Below, piece by piece: positions 6,250 to 8,131 of a stretch of 8,131 bases of DNA. The position numbers and the translations under genes are program-made. The stretch covers positions 1 to 8,131 of the forward strand of contig VBJE01000229.1 in the NCBI GenBank assembly GCA_005879675.1, written 5' to 3'. This stretch comes from Chloroflexota bacterium. Its GTDB lineage: Bacteria; Chloroflexota; Dormibacteria; Dormibacterales; Dormibacteraceae. How positions within the stretch are numbered: position 1 is the stretch's first letter; each line of letters begins with the position of its first letter. The notes under the pieces are model-generated. The model saw nothing but the letters and a program-made list of their open reading frames with translations. It searched no databases and was not told where the DNA came from.

Positions 6250-7263
6250 GATAATTGGCAGAGCGTCGACCTGAAGCATCTGCGCGCGCTCCGGGCGGTC
6301 GCCGAGAAGGGGACGTTCTGGGCCGCGGCGGCCGAGCTCTCGTCTTCGCTGTCCACCGTGAGCGATCACGTGGTGGCTCTGGAGGCGCTGGTCGGGCAGC
6401 GCCTGGTGGAGAGGTCGCGCGGCCGGCGCACCGTCGAGCTGACTGAGGCCGGGCGGCTGCTGCTCGGCCACGCCGAGGCGATCGAGGCGCGCCTGCACGC
6501 GGCCGAGGCGGACTTTCGCGCGTTCGCAGCAGGCGTTTCCGGTCGCCTGAGCGTCGGCATCTACCAGAGCGTGGCGAACAAGATCCTGCCGGAGACGATG
6601 CGACGGTTCCAGGCGAAGTGGCCGGAGGTCGATGTGCGGGTTTCGGAGGGCACGCATGACGAGTCGCTCGTCGATGCCGTCGAGCGCGGCGAGCTCGACC
6701 TGACCTTTGCCATCCAGCCGATCCGCGAAGGCCCGTTCGAGGTGCGGGAGCTGATGCGCGATCCATACGTGCTGGTCGTGGAGGCGGGCTCCGCCACTCG
6801 ATGGGCTCATCCGGTTGTCGCGGACCTGGCCGACGCGCCGATGGTCGGATTCCAGCCGGGGAAGCACCAGGACCTCGCCGAGGATTTTCTGCGCGCTCGT
6901 GGTGTGCGGCCGCGGTTCGTGTTTCGGTCCAACGACAACGCGACCGTCCAGGCGATGGTCGCGGCGGGGCTGGGCGTCGCGCTGGCGCCGCTCCTCGCCG
7001 TCGATGAGAACGACCCCAAGGTGCGGTTGTTGTCGCTCTCCGAGCTGGTTCCTCCGCGCGTACTGGTCGTGGTGTGGCACCGCGATCGATACCGGCCGCC
7101 CGCGGCAGCGGCTTTCGTGGAGACGGCGATCGCCGTCGCATCGGAGATCGAGCGCGCGCATGCGGGATTGCTTGCTCGGATTGTCAGGGCGGGTGGTTCG
7201 CGCGGACCGCGAAGACCAGCTCGAGACCGTCGACCTCGTCCTCCTGCGTCCCGACCTGGATGA
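6244..7263 (+). CDS. LysR-family transcriptional regulator
   Basis: A 339-aa DNA-binding regulator. The N-terminal winged helix-turn-helix covers about residues 9-70 (LKHLRALRAVAEKGTFWAAA, STVSDHVVALEALVGQRLVE, ELTEAG), matching the LysR pattern of AA..L..S.S.VS..V..LE..VG..L.ER....LT.AG. The effector-binding domain covers about 98-305 (GRLSVGIYQSVANKILPETM at its first strand and AAGLGVALAPLLAV near the end). The family's usual length is about 300, so residues from ~310 on form an Arg/Pro-rich extension that lies antisense to the GNAT gene and may not be conserved. Ligand and targets cannot be read from sequence. The divergent 42-aa membrane protein gene, and possibly the phosphoesterase beyond it, are the natural candidates. 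The start is ATG 6244, probably leaderless. Confidence 0.92.
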   Translation: MPDNWQSVDLKHLRALRAVAEKGTFWAAAAELSSSLSTVSDHVVALEALVGQRLVERSRGRRTVELTEAGRLLLGHAEAIEARLHAAEADFRAFAAGVSGRLSVGIYQSVANKILPETMRRFQAKWPEVDVRVSEGTHDESLVDAVERGELDLTFAIQPIREGPFEVRELMRDPYVLVVEAGSATRWAHPVVADLADAPMVGFQPGKHQDLAEDFLRARGVRPRFVFRSNDNATVQAMVAAGLGVALAPLLAVDENDPKVRLLSLSELVPPRVLVVVWHRDRYRPPAAAAFVETAIAVASEIERAHAGLLARIVRAGGSRGPRRPARDRRPRPPASRPG

Positions 7264-7720
7264 AACCGAGTGCGCGCACGACCGCGAGCGAGGGTGCGTT
7301 GGCTGGCGAGACCGTTGCGAAAACTTCCGTTTCACCCCGCGCGAATGCATATTGGACGAGGGCTTGCGCCGCCTCTTTCGCGAATCCCTGGCCTCGAAAC
7401 GGAGTGAAGACCGTGTAGCCGATCTCGGCGCGGCCGATGACGTCGGGCGGTCCATGGAAACCGCAGTGGCCGACCATCTCGCGATCCGTGCGCGTGACGA
7501 TCAGGCGGGCCATCCAGCCGCGGCGGTCGGGCGCGGCCTCCATGCGGTGGAGCTGGATGGGGAGGAAGCCCGCGAGCTCGCCGGGCGTCGGGAATTCATC
7601 CGGCAATTGGATTCCCAGGATGTGCTGCGCCTGCGGGCGATCGCCCCGGACGAGGTGCTTCAGGGCGGTCGGGTCGAACGGCACGAGCTCGAGCCGAGGC
7701 GTGCTGATGGTTGCGATCAC
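7184..7720 (-). CDS. GNAT-family N-acetyltransferase (RimJ/RimL-like)
   Basis: A 178-aa acetyl-CoA-dependent acetyltransferase of the Acetyltransf_3 type. It begins TISTPRLELVPFDP, the usual 'T.RL.L.p' start. It has the strand GHCGFHGPP, then motif A, AEIGYTVFTPFRGQGFAKEA (98-117), with the acetyl-CoA pyrophosphate loop R109-G-Q-G-F-A114. Then come the helix QALVQYAF and motif B, VSPANAPSLAVVRALGF (137-153), with N141. The length is normal and nothing is missing. The acceptor (protein N-terminus, amino sugar, antibiotic or amine) is unknown. The start is GTG 7720, chosen from the family N-terminus; no Shine-Dalgarno precedes it. The last 26 codons overlap the 3' end of the LysR gene on the other strand. 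The start faces the DHFR-family gene across 20 bp. Confidence 0.9.
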   Translation of the reverse strand: MIATISTPRLELVPFDPTALKHLVRGDRPQAQHILGIQLPDEFPTPGELAGFLPIQLHRMEAAPDRRGWMARLIVTRTDREMVGHCGFHGPPDVIGRAEIGYTVFTPFRGQGFAKEAAQALVQYAFARGETEVFATVSPANAPSLAVVRALGFIQVGTQEDEVDGLELVFAVRANHPP

Positions 7721-7728
7721 GCGGGTGT

Positions 7729-7734
7729 TACTTT
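7729..7734 (+). promoter_or_regulatory. -10-like hexamer giving a leaderless DHFR-family transcript
   Basis: TACTTT (7729-7734, TANNNT type) ends 6 nt before ATG 7741, the same geometry as at the LysR start, and no Shine-Dalgarno is present. No -35 at proper spacing: TTGCGA (7711-7716) is only 12 bp away. Upstream promoter sequence would lie inside the GNAT gene. Confidence 0.4.
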
Positions 7735-7740
7735 GATCCG

Positions 7741-8131
7741 ATGGGCAGGATCGTGGTTTCGGAGTTCGTGACGGTGGACGGGGTGATGGAGGACCCGGTC
7801 GGCTCAGAGAAGACGACGCGTGGGGGATGGGCGTCCCAGTTCAGCCGCGGGCCCGAGGGAGACAAGTTCACGCTCGACGAAGTGCAGTCGGCGGACGTCC
7901 TCTTGCTCGGCCGCAAGACGTATCAGGGGTATGCGGCGGATTGGCCCTCGCGAACCGACGAGGCGGGGTTGGCAGCGAAGATGAACGCGATGCCGAAGTA
8001 CGTCGTCTCGCGCACGCTGCGGGACCCGGAGTGGAACAACACCACGGTGCTGAGCGGCGATTTCGTGGGGGCGGTTTCCCAGCTGAAGGAGGCTCAACGC
8101 GGCGAATTGCTCGTCAACGGAAGCTGCCAGC
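7741..8131 (+). CDS. Dihydrofolate reductase / RibD C-terminal family protein (3' truncated)
   Basis: Open from ATG 7741 to the window end, 130 codons, no stop. The start MGRIVVSEFVTVDGVMEDP is the first strand and loop of the RibD-C/DHFR-like family (YyaP/YwjB type). A Gly/Trp loop follows (GGWASQF). Then come ADVLLLGRKTYQGYAADWP (51-69) with the NADPH-loop G57-R58-K/T, MPKYVVSRTL (84-93) with S90-R91, a strand at NNTTVLSG, and LLVNGSCQ at the edge. These match in order the reductase family, which reduces pterin- or flavin-related substrates with NADPH, although most members have no known substrate and are not the essential folate enzyme. The usual length is about 180-200 aa, so roughly a third is missing. 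It starts 20 bp from the divergent GNAT gene. Confidence 0.88.
   Translation, partial: MGRIVVSEFVTVDGVMEDPVGSEKTTRGGWASQFSRGPEGDKFTLDEVQSADVLLLGRKTYQGYAADWPSRTDEAGLAAKMNAMPKYVVSRTLRDPEWNNTTVLSGDFVGAVSQLKEAQRGELLVNGSCQ

Noticed and set aside
6053..7141. Full 362-codon minus-strand frame ending with the 42-aa membrane protein
   Set aside because: Most of it is antisense to the LysR gene and Arg/Pro-rich. Only the last 42 codons, from ATG 6181, look like a real gene.
7735..7752. GATCC-N8-GGATC inverted repeat around the DHFR-family start codon
   Set aside because: Only 5-bp arms, partly within coding sequence. Too short to separate from chance.

Overview
The window is GC-rich bacterial chromosome with strong G/C bias at third codon positions. 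It carries the end of a conserved housekeeping cluster followed by ordinary single genes and short operons. The order primase C-terminus then primary sigma factor, the Lys/Ala-rich N-terminal tail on the sigma factor, and two TANNNT-N6-ATG (leaderless-type) starts suggest a GC-rich, probably soil-derived bacterium of the Actinomycetota / Chloroflexota / Dormibacterota kind. This placement is inference; no rRNA or unambiguous lineage marker is present.

Layout, left block (+ strand, 1-3599). A 5'-truncated gene that looks like the C-terminus of DnaG ends in the stop/start overlap TAGTG, which opens the complete housekeeping sigma factor gene (sigA/rpoD, 203-1921). Its first ~82 residues form a near-perfect 5-residue Lys/Ala repeat encoded by a 15-bp tandem repeat. 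After a 130-bp gap with a candidate promoter comes a tight three-gene set: a cytidylate kinase-like P-loop protein (2052-2711), a 95-aa protein of unknown family (2720-3007) and a 70-aa DUF1858-like protein (3000-3212). A GC-rich hairpin and an AT-rich promoter-like stretch separate this set from an 87-aa CxC/CxC zinc-ribbon-like protein (3336-3599).

Middle block (- strand, 3598-6181). A strong UUCG-loop terminator closes a long secreted alkaline-phosphatase-superfamily gene (3647-5890). That gene has a signal peptide, ten cysteines, a Shine-Dalgarno-like site and an upstream TTGACA-N17-TAAGGT promoter with a leader of ~110 nt. Upstream of the promoter is a 42-aa single-helix membrane protein gene (6053-6181).

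Right block (6182-8131). A LysR-type regulator (6244-7263, +) is divergent from the 42-aa gene. Their -10-like hexamers flank and overlap a T-N11-A inverted repeat, the classical layout for an autoregulated LysR switch. The regulator's 3' end overlaps convergently by 80 bp with a GNAT acetyltransferase gene (7184-7720, -). That gene is divergent, with only 20 bp between starts, from a dihydrofolate-reductase/RibD-C family gene (7741-8131, +) that runs off the window.

I found no tRNA, rRNA, CRISPR array, insertion sequence, prophage or integration signature. No clear novel multi-gene system is evident. The most unusual items are the sigma-factor repeat tail, the small conserved-looking set downstream of sigA, and the compact LysR/small-membrane-protein switch.
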